The translations under genes were made by a program, and so were the position numbers. Of a stretch of DNA of 64,000 nt, positions 16,290 to 24,037 are shown piece by piece (the first letter of the stretch is position 1; each line of letters opens with the position of its first letter). The stretch comes from Chryseobacterium panacisoli (GTDB lineage: Bacteria; Bacteroidota; Bacteroidia; Flavobacteriales; Weeksellaceae), in NCBI RefSeq assembly GCF_008274625.1, contig NZ_VTRU01000006.1, forward strand, positions 124,001-188,000. The letters run 5' to 3'. The notes under the pieces were generated by a model that was not told the origin of the DNA, did no database searches, and saw only the letters and a program-made list of their open reading frames with translations.

Positions 16290-16476
16290 ACTTGATGATA
16301 TTATAAAAGAAATTGAAGCTCATCATAACGAATTACCCCTTGTTTTCCAGGAACTAGAATTTAAACATATAAAATTGCAAAAAAAGGCTGAAAGAAAAAT
16401 TTCATCAAGTTATTATAATACACAAAAGCTGGATGTTTTAAGTTGTTATAAGCCTATTTTAAGAATAGAGAAATGA
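16267..16476 (+). CDS. Small Lys-rich protein in RiPP locus 2
   Basis: This 69-residue frame overlaps the ligase end by 23 bases and the SPASM start by 4 (ATGA-type overlap), consistent with translational coupling. It is charged and predicted helical (LDDIIKEIEAHHNELP, then a Lys-rich AERKISS region), with one Cys near the end and no signal peptide. It has no recognised family. The same slot is filled in locus 1 by a 65-residue frame. The tight coupling here makes it the better supported of the two. It could be an accessory or leader-binding peptide; this is inference. Confidence 0.6.
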   Translation: MNMKQKSKLDDIIKEIEAHHNELPLVFQELEFKHIKLQKKAERKISSSYYNTQKLDVLSCYKPILRIEK

Positions 16477-17564
16477 AGCATGATTATTTTAGAGTCTACA
16501 CAAACTGTATTGTTACAAAAGGCTATACAAGATCTTTAATCAGTGATATTCAGAGAGATAATTCGGAATTTATACCAAATTCTTTAGCGGATATCATTGA
16601 AAGACTTAACCAAAAAGAAAGCCTAGCTTCCATTTATAAAGATTATGGGGAAGAAAGCAAACCAATATTAGATGAATATTTTGATTTTTTGCTTCAGGAA
16701 GAATATGGATTTTACTGCAGCAATGAGGAGTTTGACATGTTTATCGACTTAGATTTACACTATCAAAATCCAGATCGAATTTCAAATATGATTATTGAAA
16801 TTAAAAAAAATGAATTGTCTTCCTTGAAAGGAGTTGTTACTCAGGCTGAAAGATTAGGCTGTAAATTTATTGCACTGGTTTGTTATGAAAGCTTGGATCC
16901 TGATGATTTTGACAAGATAAAGGTGATATTTGATAATACGATAGTAAGTTCAGTTGAAATAATTTCGCAGTATTCAGATCGTATCAATGAGAATACTATA
17001 TCAGAGTTAAGTACAAAATTTGAAAGACTTACCTCATTATTTTTGTTTAATGCTCCCCCGAAAATGTCTATGGGATCGAGAAAAAAATATTGTAAAGTAG
17101 TGTTTTCTCAAAAAAAATATACGAATTTTAGTTTTTGCGGAGGGATATCTTCCGATCATTTCCAGACAAATCTTCCTAAAGTTTTAGAAGCCCTTAACCA
17201 TAATTCCTGCCTTAATAAGAAAATAGCGGTGGATATTAACGGGAATATAAAAAACTGCCCTGCAATGCCTGAAAGCTTTGGTAATATAAAGGATATAAGT
17301 TTAAATGAGGCTGTCAAGCATCAGAATTTTGAGCAATATTGGAATGTTACAAAAGATGTTATCACGGGCTGTAAAGATTGTGAATTTCGTTATATATGTA
17401 CAGACTGTAGAGCCTTTACTGAACGATCTGATTCAAATGAAAATTTACTTGATCTATCTAAGCCTTTAAAATGTGGCTACGACCCCTATACAGGAGAGTG
17501 GGAAGAATGGTCTGCCAATGAACTGAAACAAAAAGCAATTAACTATTATAAACAGCTGCCGTAA
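16473..17564 (+). CDS. gwsS: SPASM-domain peptide maturase, grasp-with-spasm system (copy 2, complete SPASM cysteines)
   Basis: This 363-residue protein has a PqqD-like region at about residues 18-85 (IQRDNSEFIPNSLADII, ending LLQEEYGFY), a degenerate barrel half without CxxxCxxC, and a C-terminal SPASM domain with eight cysteines: 222, 246, 262, 300, 303, 309, 312 and 334. Cys246-x10-Gly-x4-Cys262 and CxxCx5C fit the SPASM pattern; CxxC at 309-312 has one residue fewer than the usual spacing. SPASM domains hold auxiliary Fe-S clusters and bind the peptide substrate. With no radical-SAM motif, this may be a scaffold or electron-free peptide carrier for the ligase. It ends 15 bases before a convergent gene. 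Confidence 0.85.
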   Translation: MKHDYFRVYTNCIVTKGYTRSLISDIQRDNSEFIPNSLADIIERLNQKESLASIYKDYGEESKPILDEYFDFLLQEEYGFYCSNEEFDMFIDLDLHYQNPDRISNMIIEIKKNELSSLKGVVTQAERLGCKFIALVCYESLDPDDFDKIKVIFDNTIVSSVEIISQYSDRINENTISELSTKFERLTSLFLFNAPPKMSMGSRKKYCKVVFSQKKYTNFSFCGGISSDHFQTNLPKVLEALNHNSCLNKKIAVDINGNIKNCPAMPESFGNIKDISLNEAVKHQNFEQYWNVTKDVITGCKDCEFRYICTDCRAFTERSDSNENLLDLSKPLKCGYDPYTGEWEEWSANELKQKAINYYKQLP

Positions 17565-17579
17565 TAAAATAGTTAGAAA

Positions 17580-18317
17580 TTAGTGGCAGTTATTGTTAAT
17601 TTGAGAGCCTCCCTGATAGTCATTCGAGATCGTCATAGCTTCCGCTTTCGGAGAAACATAGGGAATTCCCAGCTCAAGACCTCTTAGAATGAATAATCCT
17701 CCTAAAATGATCATGATTACAGGAACGGCTTTCAACACCTTTACCCTGAATGCCTGATTCATGAGATTTCCAGCTAAAACAATGGCAAACATGAACGGAA
17801 ATGTTCCCAGTCCAAATAAAGCCATATATAAAGCTCCCTGCCATATTCCTCCGCCTGCAAGACTTGCCGTAAGAGCCATATAAACCATTCCGCAGGGCAA
17901 AAAACCATTAAGAACTCCTGTAGAGAATCTTGAACGGTAATCTGCTTTTTGAAGAAGTTTTCCTAAGTTTAATTTAACGGAGTATAAAAATTTAGAGAGA
18001 AAAGGAATTTTTGAGGCAAAATCCTTTCCGCCAAAAGAAAATACAGCCATAATGATCAGAAGAACTCCCGCCGTAATGGTAAGGTATTTCTGGAAGCCTG
18101 CCATTTCAAATCCTTGTCCGATGATCCCGAGAAGCGCACCCAATAATGAATAGGTGAATATTCTTCCGAATTGATAGGTAAGATTCTGAAGATAAAAGTT
18201 AGCTGCCTGTTTTTTGGTTAATCCCATCGACAGGGCAATAGGGCCACACATTCCGATACAGTGAAAACCGGAAGCAAAGCCTAAAGCAATAGCCGATACA
18301 ATAAGTCCTATTTCCAT
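17580..18317 (-). CDS. TauE/SafE-family membrane protein of the cbb3 locus
   Basis: This 245-residue protein has about six transmembrane helices. It carries the HCIGMCGPIALSMGL motif near residue 19 (Cys-x3-Cys within a helix) and a second CGMVYMALT-like helix near 150, as in the UreH/DsbD-like branch of the family. In Bacteroidota it recurs at the end of cbb3 oxidase operons and is thought to help copper or haem maturation of the oxidase; the annotation 'sulfite exporter' should not be taken literally. It overlaps the FixH gene start by 10 bases, so it is translated from the same mRNA as ccoG and ccoH. A terminal NNNCH may add a metal ligand. Confidence 0.8.
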   Translation of the reverse strand: MEIGLIVSAIALGFASGFHCIGMCGPIALSMGLTKKQAANFYLQNLTYQFGRIFTYSLLGALLGIIGQGFEMAGFQKYLTITAGVLLIIMAVFSFGGKDFASKIPFLSKFLYSVKLNLGKLLQKADYRSRFSTGVLNGFLPCGMVYMALTASLAGGGIWQGALYMALFGLGTFPFMFAIVLAGNLMNQAFRVKVLKAVPVIMIILGGLFILRGLELGIPYVSPKAEAMTISNDYQGGSQINNNCH

Positions 18318-18760
18318 ATCACATCATAATCCATTCTGTAGTCTGTTTTGTCGGTTGTCCAGCTCAGTCTTAGTGTATAGTTCCCCATTTTCAATACCTG
18401 TGAAGGTATTATGAAAGACTGGCCGGCATCAAGCTGTACAGATTTTTTGATATCTAAATTCTGGTCGTCGGTTCTGTTTAAAACAAATTTTACCGTAGTA
18501 TTTGAGTTGTTATAATCTTTTGGAAAAGTAATTTTAATTCCCTTGGGATCCTGGCTGTATACAGGTTTTTCCGGCAATTCGTCTGCTTTTTTCTTTGCAT
18601 CAATGACATCCTGATATTTTAACTCCTCTTCATAATAATTATCCGTTACCATTTCAGAGTTCTTCTGTCCGTTTGGAAAAAGAAATAACATAGATAATAT
18701 AAAAGCTATGAATGCAAATAATGCAATTACAACACCGTGTCCCCAACTAAAGTTCTTCAT
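18308..18760 (-). CDS. ccoH: FixH/CcoH-like oxidase assembly protein
   Basis: This is a 150-residue protein with one N-terminal transmembrane helix at about residues 9-28 and a periplasmic beta-rich domain. The middle has YYEEELKYQDVIDAKKKAD and the end FVLNRTD with TLRLSWTTD, in keeping with FixH/CcoH. In the family it helps stabilise the CcoN-CcoI-dependent cbb3 assembly in the inner membrane. The gene lies 10 bases after ccoG and overlaps the next gene by 10 bases. The symbol rests on position and architecture rather than a strong motif. Confidence 0.8.
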   Translation of the reverse strand: MKNFSWGHGVVIALFAFIAFILSMLFLFPNGQKNSEMVTDNYYEEELKYQDVIDAKKKADELPEKPVYSQDPKGIKITFPKDYNNSNTTVKFVLNRTDDQNLDIKKSVQLDAGQSFIIPSQVLKMGNYTLRLSWTTDKTDYRMDYDVIWK

Positions 18761-18770
18761 TTTTTTCTAA

Positions 18771-20225
18771 TTAAAATTGCAGTTTAAATGGCCCTTCAAA
18801 ATAAGTCTGGTATGAATCAATCAGTTTTCCTTTCATATCGTAAACGCCAATGGTAATATTCTGTTTAGAAAGTTTCATTTCTCCTTCAGGGAAGCTGATA
18901 TTGATGGTCCCTTTAGAAATTTTATCGCGGTCTACCTGAATTTTGCTTGATGCACTGTATGTGATTTCTCCATGTGCCGGATCAATTACTTTGATAGTAA
19001 CTATTTTTTTATCGTTCGTTTTATTAAGGAAAGTATAATTATAGGTATTGGTAATTTTACCGTCTCTTACAAAGAATGTGCTTCCTGCCGGCTTGATGAA
19101 TTTAGCTTCCATTTCACCACGGCTGTACAGAAGGTATCCTAAGAATCCTACAAGAAGGAGTAAGAATACGGCAAATCCTTTCATCCTTCCTGTAAACTTA
19201 AATTGAGTTTCTTTTTCAATTTCGTTTTCAGAAGCATATCGGATCAGTCCTTTTGGAAGGCCTACTTTTTCCATCACTTCGTCACAGGCATCAATACAGG
19301 CCGTACAGTTTATACATTCCAATTGTTGTCCGTCTCGGATATCAATTCCCGTAGGACATACTACTACACACTGGTGACAGTCGATACAATCTCCTTTGCC
19401 GGCAGCCTTGCGGTCTTCGCCTTTTCTCCATTTTGATCTGTTTTCTCCTCTTTTGAAGTCATAGAAAACGTTGATTGTATCTTTATCAATTAATACTCCC
19501 TGGAGTCTTCCGTATGGGCATACCAATGTACAAACCTGCTCTCTGAACCATGCAAATACAAAGTAAAATGCAGCAGTAAGAAGAATCATTACAATAAAAT
19601 TGGTAGGATGGGCAAATGGTCCTTCACCAATGATCTTGAATACCTCTTCATATCCTACGATGTACATAAACATAAAGTGGGTGATCACCAATGAAATAAT
19701 GATGTAAACAGTCCATTTTAAACTTCTTTTCCAGATCTTTTCGCTGTTCCACTCCTGTCTGTCCAGCTTCATTTGCTTGTTTCTGTCACCTTCAATCAGA
19801 TATTCTATTTTACGGAAGATCGATTCCATAAAAATTGTCTGAGGGCAAATCCACCCGCAGAAAATTCTTCCGAACGCAATCGTAAAAACAATAATGAAGA
19901 TTAAAGAGGCAATAGCACCTAAAGTAAGGATAAAAAAGTCTTGTGGATAGAAAGGCTGTCCAAAGATGAAAAATTCTCTGTCTATGACATTGAACAATAA
20001 TAATGGATTACCATTGATTTTGATGAACGGTAATGAAAAATAAATGATTAGTAATAAATAACTTACAATGTTTCTGTAGTTGGTATATTTCCCTTTAGGC
20101 TTTCTTGGAAATACCCATCTTCTTTTTCCGGATTGCTCCATTGTCCCTATAGAATCTCTGTAAGTTTCAGGGTCCAGAACCTGTCCCTGTCCGCCGCGTA
20201 CTTCTATTTCTTCTATGTCTGACAT
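18771..20225 (-). CDS. ccoG: Cytochrome c oxidase accessory protein CcoG
   Basis: This 484-residue protein has about five transmembrane helices (near residues 50, 88, 170, 205, 345) and an internal ferredoxin domain. The CGWICPQTIFMESI loop, CTLVCPYGRLQGV, and the two clusters CIDCHQCVVVCP and CINCTACIDAC are all present, giving polyferredoxin sites typical of CcoG/FixG. The C-terminal third is a periplasmic Ig-like domain. In the family it acts in the inner membrane in copper delivery and maturation of cbb3 oxidase. It lies downstream of a terminator after ccoP, so it may be partly uncoupled from the structural genes. Confidence 0.95.
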   Translation of the reverse strand: MSDIEEIEVRGGQGQVLDPETYRDSIGTMEQSGKRRWVFPRKPKGKYTNYRNIVSYLLLIIYFSLPFIKINGNPLLLFNVIDREFFIFGQPFYPQDFFILTLGAIASLIFIIVFTIAFGRIFCGWICPQTIFMESIFRKIEYLIEGDRNKQMKLDRQEWNSEKIWKRSLKWTVYIIISLVITHFMFMYIVGYEEVFKIIGEGPFAHPTNFIVMILLTAAFYFVFAWFREQVCTLVCPYGRLQGVLIDKDTINVFYDFKRGENRSKWRKGEDRKAAGKGDCIDCHQCVVVCPTGIDIRDGQQLECINCTACIDACDEVMEKVGLPKGLIRYASENEIEKETQFKFTGRMKGFAVFLLLLVGFLGYLLYSRGEMEAKFIKPAGSTFFVRDGKITNTYNYTFLNKTNDKKIVTIKVIDPAHGEITYSASSKIQVDRDKISKGTINISFPEGEMKLSKQNITIGVYDMKGKLIDSYQTYFEGPFKLQF

Positions 20226-20250
20226 TTTTGTAATGTGTTTATAAAAAGAA

Positions 20251-20297
20251 AAAACATAATTCGTTACTATTTCTAAGGTAATAACAAATTATGTTTT
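20251..20297 (-). terminator. Terminator-like stem between ccoP and ccoG
   Basis: AAAACATAATT (20251-20261) is the exact reverse complement of 20287-20297, with an inner GTTA/TAAC pairing. Read on the minus strand the stem ends in a T-rich stretch. It lies in the 97-base gap between ccoP and ccoG and could reduce read-through into the assembly genes. Confidence 0.55.
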
Positions 20298-20322
20298 TTT
20301 CATATGTTTCTAATTTTTTAAA

Positions 20323-21201
20323 TTATTCTTTTTCCCAATGCGCTTCATCACCATATGGAGTAGCACCTCCCTGTGCCGGAGTAATTGGCGGCTGTTCCTG
20401 GTTAATGTGGTAAACATAAGCGGCAACATTCTGAATGTCAGCACCTGTTAATACCCCATTTTTACCCCAAGCCTGCATTGCCGTACCTGTTACCCCATTT
20501 TCTACAACGTGGAATACGTTTTTGAATAATGTTTTTTCAGGTTGGTTGTGCCAGAAGTTATCAGTAAGGTTGGGTCCGATACCACCTCTACCACCATCAG
20601 AGTGACAAGAAACGCAGTTTGTTTTGAATACTTCCTCACCTGCAGCAATGTTATCAGCTGAATATTTTGCTGATTCAATAGTTACAGGAGGCTGTTCTTT
20701 CATATACTTATCAATACTTGCCAGCTGTTCTTTATATTCTTTTTCATATTCGCTTAACGGGTGAGCGAAGTCTGTGAAAGAGTATGCTGCAATATATACA
20801 ATACAAAAAGCAGTCCCAAAATAGAATAAACCTACCCACCATTTTGGTAACTGGTTATCCAGCTCCATGATTCCATCGAAACCGTGGTCGATAAGGATAT
20901 CTTTTTCTTCAGTTTCAGATTGCTTTTTGAATGCAGCTAAATACATTCTTTTTAAGAAAGGAACTTTCTTTTCAGCTAAATAAGCTGCTTTTTCTTCCGG
21001 AGATAATTTTTTGAATTTGTTGTTTTCAATCAGATCTCCAATTGCACCATGGATATAGGCAAGGATACCGGCGATCACAACAGTTCCCCAGAAGTAAGGT
21101 GAAGAAAGGAACGCGTAGCTCTGTACAAATAAATAATAAAAAACTATTAAAAGTCCGATTATTATTAAGATGTTTATAACAACAGGTGTTCTTTGTTTCA
21201 T
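20323..21201 (-). CDS. ccoP: cbb3-type cytochrome c oxidase subunit III (single haem c)
   Basis: This 292-residue protein has an N-terminal transmembrane pair (about residues 10-50), a third helix near 122-140, then a periplasmic cytochrome c domain. There is only one haem-binding motif, Cys196-Val-Ser-Cys-His200, with a downstream GTAMQAWG Met region. Proteobacterial CcoP usually has two CxxCH sites; one is the form common in Bacteroidota. It feeds electrons to the CcoNO core. The gene begins 10 bases after the ccoQ-like gene. Confidence 0.92.
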   Translation of the reverse strand: MKQRTPVVINILIIIGLLIVFYYLFVQSYAFLSSPYFWGTVVIAGILAYIHGAIGDLIENNKFKKLSPEEKAAYLAEKKVPFLKRMYLAAFKKQSETEEKDILIDHGFDGIMELDNQLPKWWVGLFYFGTAFCIVYIAAYSFTDFAHPLSEYEKEYKEQLASIDKYMKEQPPVTIESAKYSADNIAAGEEVFKTNCVSCHSDGGRGGIGPNLTDNFWHNQPEKTLFKNVFHVVENGVTGTAMQAWGKNGVLTGADIQNVAAYVYHINQEQPPITPAQGGATPYGDEAHWEKE

Positions 21202-21211
21202 AAAAAATAGT

Positions 21212-21412
21212 TTAATTTTTTAAATTAAAATCGTCATCTTCTTCATCCCCAAGAGGTGCCTCCTCTTCTTCTTTGTAATATTTTTTAGGCCTGCTAAAAA
21301 CATAAATTACCAAAGCAATGAAGAACAGCATAAAGAAAATCAGAGCCAGTGTCTGGTAGAAACCAGCATTTTCTGTATTGGATAATATATCTTTAAAGTT
21401 CTGAGGAATCAT
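21212..21412 (-). CDS. ccoQ: cbb3-type oxidase small subunit (CcoQ-like)
   Basis: This 66-residue protein has a short N-terminal amphipathic start, a hydrophobic helix at about residues 18-40 (FYQTLALIFFMLFFIALV), and a charged acidic tail EEEEAPLGDEEDDD. That is the shape of CcoQ, a membrane peptide that stabilises the cbb3 complex. It sits between ccoNO and ccoP in the usual order, 10 bases from ccoP and 20 from ccoNO. Family membership rests on location and architecture, since CcoQ sequences are short and variable. Confidence 0.8.
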   Translation of the reverse strand: MIPQNFKDILSNTENAGFYQTLALIFFMLFFIALVIYVFSRPKKYYKEEEEAPLGDEEDDDFNLKN

Positions 21413-21432
21413 AATATGAGCCTTTTAATGTT

Positions 21433-23694
21433 TTAGTTATTACTTGCTGTTTTGATTTCAGTTGTTTTGATATCTGTTCCTAATCTCTGAAGATAAGAAA
21501 TAAGAGCTACAATTTCTTTTTTCTCTAATTCTCCCTGAGGTCTCTTAGCATAAGCCTGTTTAAGGTCATTTGCTTCTGAGAAGATATCTTTTACAATTTT
21601 TGCTGATTGGTTATTTGCCCATTTGTCTGCAGAATCAATTTCAGCTTTAGAATAAGGTACATCGAATACATTTTTCATCAGCTTCATTTTGTCTACCATC
21701 TTAGTTCTGTCTAAGTCAGTAGCAATTAACCAAGGATAACGAGGCATGATGGAACCTGCGGAAGTAGATCTTGGGTTATACATGTGCTTGTAGTGCCAAG
21801 AACTTGGGTTTTTACCTCCTTCTCTATGTAAATCCGGTCCAGTTCTCTTAGAACCCCATAGGAACGGTCTGTCGTATACGAATTCTCCAGCTTTGGAGTA
21901 TTGTCCGTTTTTACCGTTGAACCTTGTGATCTCATCTCTGAACGGTCTTACCATCTGAGAGTGACAAGCGTTACATCCTTCACGGATATAAATATCTCTA
22001 CCTTCAAGTTCAAGTGGTGAATAAGGCTTCACTGCAGAAATCGTAGGTACACTTTTCTTAAGAGATAGTGTAGGGATGATTTCAATTGAACTACCAATAG
22101 ATATTGTAATGAAAGATAAAATACCTAATAATACCGGAGTTCTTTCCAGCCAAAGGTGAGTACCTTCTCCTTCTTTTCTGTTTTTACTGATGTTTGCCAA
22201 CGCAGGAGCTTCAGCAGGAACTTCTTTCTGGAATGATCCTTTTCTTACTGTAGCAATTACGTTTACGATCATTAGGATAGATCCTGAGATATAGAATAAA
22301 CCTCCTACGAATCTCATTTTGAAGTAAGGGATAATAGCCGTTACAGTATCCAGCCAGTTTTTCCATAATAATGTTCCGTCCGGGTTAAATTGCTTCCACA
22401 TTAACCCTTGTGTGAATCCTGAAATATACATTGGAACTGCATAGAAAATAATTCCTAAAGTACCTAACCAGAAATGCCAGTTAGCTAATTTTACAGACCA
22501 AAGTTTTGTTCTCCACATAATTGGTACCAAATAATAGATAACCCCGAATGCCATGAAACCATTCCATCCAAGAGCTCCTAAGTGTACGTGACCGATAACC
22601 CAGTCTGTAAAGTGACCAATTTTGTTGATGTTTTTAGTTGCCAAAAGCGGCCCTTCAAACGTTGCCATACCATAACAAGTAACGGCTACTACGAAAAACT
22701 TAAGGATAGGATTTTCTCTTACTTTATCCCAAGCTCCTCTTAATGTAAGAAGACCATTTAACATTCCTCCCCAAGATGGTGCAATAAGCATGATAGAGAA
22801 CCCTGTTCCTACCGCCTGAGCCCAAGCCGGAAGAGCTGTATACTGAAGGTGGTGAGGACCAGCCCAGATATATACGAAAATTAATGACCAGAAGTGAATA
22901 ATAGACAGTTTATAAGAGAATACCGGTCTGTCTGCAGCCTTCGGAAGGAAGTAATACATTAAACCTAGAACCGGAGTCGTCAATACGAATGCAACCGCAT
23001 TGTGTCCATACCACCACTGTACAATAGCATCTTTTACCCCAGCGTATGCTGAATAAGATTTCCAGCCTGTGAAAGATAAAGGTACTTCAAGGTTGTTGAA
23101 GATGTGAAGCATTGCTACCGCAATCCATGTACCAATGTAGAACCAGATCGCTACATAAAGGTGTCTCACTCTTCTCTTTGAAATAGTCAGGAACATATTG
23201 ATACCAAAAATGATCCATGAGAATGCGATCAATATGTCGATCGGCCACTCGTGTTCAGCATATTCCTTAGAGGTGTTGATCCCCATAAAGAACGTAATGA
23301 ACGTAGCAACGATCATAAACTGCCAAGTCCAGAAATGTAACCAAGACAATGTGTCACTGTACATTCTTGTTTTTAATAATCTCTGTAATGAGTAATAAAT
23401 ACCCGTGTAAACAATGTTACAAACGAATGCAAAGATTACGGTGTTGGTGTGCAGCATTCTGATTCTACCAAAACCAAATGCACCATGAGTGTTTATTAAA
23501 CCTTGAATATTACCCGATGCCAAACTCTTAATGGTTGTGTCATCTGTCCCGAAAAAGAATTCAGGTAATTCAGGGTAGAAAAGCATTAATGCCGCCGTAA
23601 GCCCGAACGTAAACCCTATAAGACCGAAAACTAAGGTCGCATAAAGGAACGCACGGACAATACTATTGTCATAACTAAACTTCTGTGTTTCCAT
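21433..23694 (-). CDS. ccoNO: Fused cbb3-type cytochrome c oxidase subunits I and II (CcoN-CcoO)
   Basis: This 753-residue protein covers two subunits. Residues 1 to about 480 are the CcoN core with about twelve helices and the His-rich haem b and CuB sites, including HFWTWQFM near 120 and the PHHLQYTA stretch. The rest is a CcoO domain with a membrane anchor followed by CNACHSQMVRPFRDE, the haem c site with Met. The two genes are separate in most Proteobacteria; fusion is a Bacteroidota feature. The complex reduces O2 to water at low oxygen while conserving energy. ccoS starts 21 bases upstream. Confidence 0.95.
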   Translation of the reverse strand: METQKFSYDNSIVRAFLYATLVFGLIGFTFGLTAALMLFYPELPEFFFGTDDTTIKSLASGNIQGLINTHGAFGFGRIRMLHTNTVIFAFVCNIVYTGIYYSLQRLLKTRMYSDTLSWLHFWTWQFMIVATFITFFMGINTSKEYAEHEWPIDILIAFSWIIFGINMFLTISKRRVRHLYVAIWFYIGTWIAVAMLHIFNNLEVPLSFTGWKSYSAYAGVKDAIVQWWYGHNAVAFVLTTPVLGLMYYFLPKAADRPVFSYKLSIIHFWSLIFVYIWAGPHHLQYTALPAWAQAVGTGFSIMLIAPSWGGMLNGLLTLRGAWDKVRENPILKFFVVAVTCYGMATFEGPLLATKNINKIGHFTDWVIGHVHLGALGWNGFMAFGVIYYLVPIMWRTKLWSVKLANWHFWLGTLGIIFYAVPMYISGFTQGLMWKQFNPDGTLLWKNWLDTVTAIIPYFKMRFVGGLFYISGSILMIVNVIATVRKGSFQKEVPAEAPALANISKNRKEGEGTHLWLERTPVLLGILSFITISIGSSIEIIPTLSLKKSVPTISAVKPYSPLELEGRDIYIREGCNACHSQMVRPFRDEITRFNGKNGQYSKAGEFVYDRPFLWGSKRTGPDLHREGGKNPSSWHYKHMYNPRSTSAGSIMPRYPWLIATDLDRTKMVDKMKLMKNVFDVPYSKAEIDSADKWANNQSAKIVKDIFSEANDLKQAYAKRPQGELEKKEIVALISYLQRLGTDIKTTEIKTASNN

Positions 23695-23715
23695 ATCAAC
23701 TATTCACTATTTTTC

Positions 23716-23928
23716 TCAATTTTTATTATTTTCTCCTATTTCTTTCTCGTCCTTATTTTTGTTGCCTGTTTCATCATTTTCTTTGACTTTTTCATCATCA
23801 AAAAGGATTCTGACAGCCGGAGATTCATCATCTTCAAACTGTCCTTTTCGGGCATACACTATAAATACGACCAAGAAAATCGCAGCCAAAGAAACACTGC
23901 AGAGGATCATTAAATATAGAATATCCAT
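23716..23928 (-). CDS. ccoS: cbb3 oxidase maturation protein CcoS
   Basis: This 70-residue protein has one hydrophobic helix (DILYLMILCSVSLAAIFLVV) and an acidic, Lys- and Glu-rich tail. That is the CcoS form: a small inner-membrane protein needed to insert haem and CuB into the oxidase. It is first in the structural transcript, 21 bases before ccoNO. The predicted -7 box TAAATTTG lies about 30 bases upstream on the minus strand. Confidence 0.8.
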   Translation of the reverse strand: MDILYLMILCSVSLAAIFLVVFIVYARKGQFEDDESPAVRILFDDEKVKENDETGNKNKDEKEIGENNKN

Positions 23929-23959
23929 TGGACAACAAAATTAACCTATTTTCGGGGTT

Positions 23960-23990
23960 CAAATTTAGTGAAAAATAATGACTTTCATCA
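23960..23990 (-). promoter_or_regulatory. Candidate promoter and Fnr-like site of the ccoS-ccoNO operon
   Basis: Read on the minus strand, complement(23960-23967) is TAAATTTG (TAnnTTTG). Upstream of it, 23979-23990 reads TGATGAAAGTCA on that strand, close to TGAT-N4-ATCA with one mismatch. Its position relative to the predicted start does not match a textbook class II site, so the regulatory part is weak. Confidence 0.35.
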
Positions 23991-24037
23991 CGAAATGACG
24001 ATTTCAGCTAATTTAAAATCAGTCTAAATAAGGGCTT

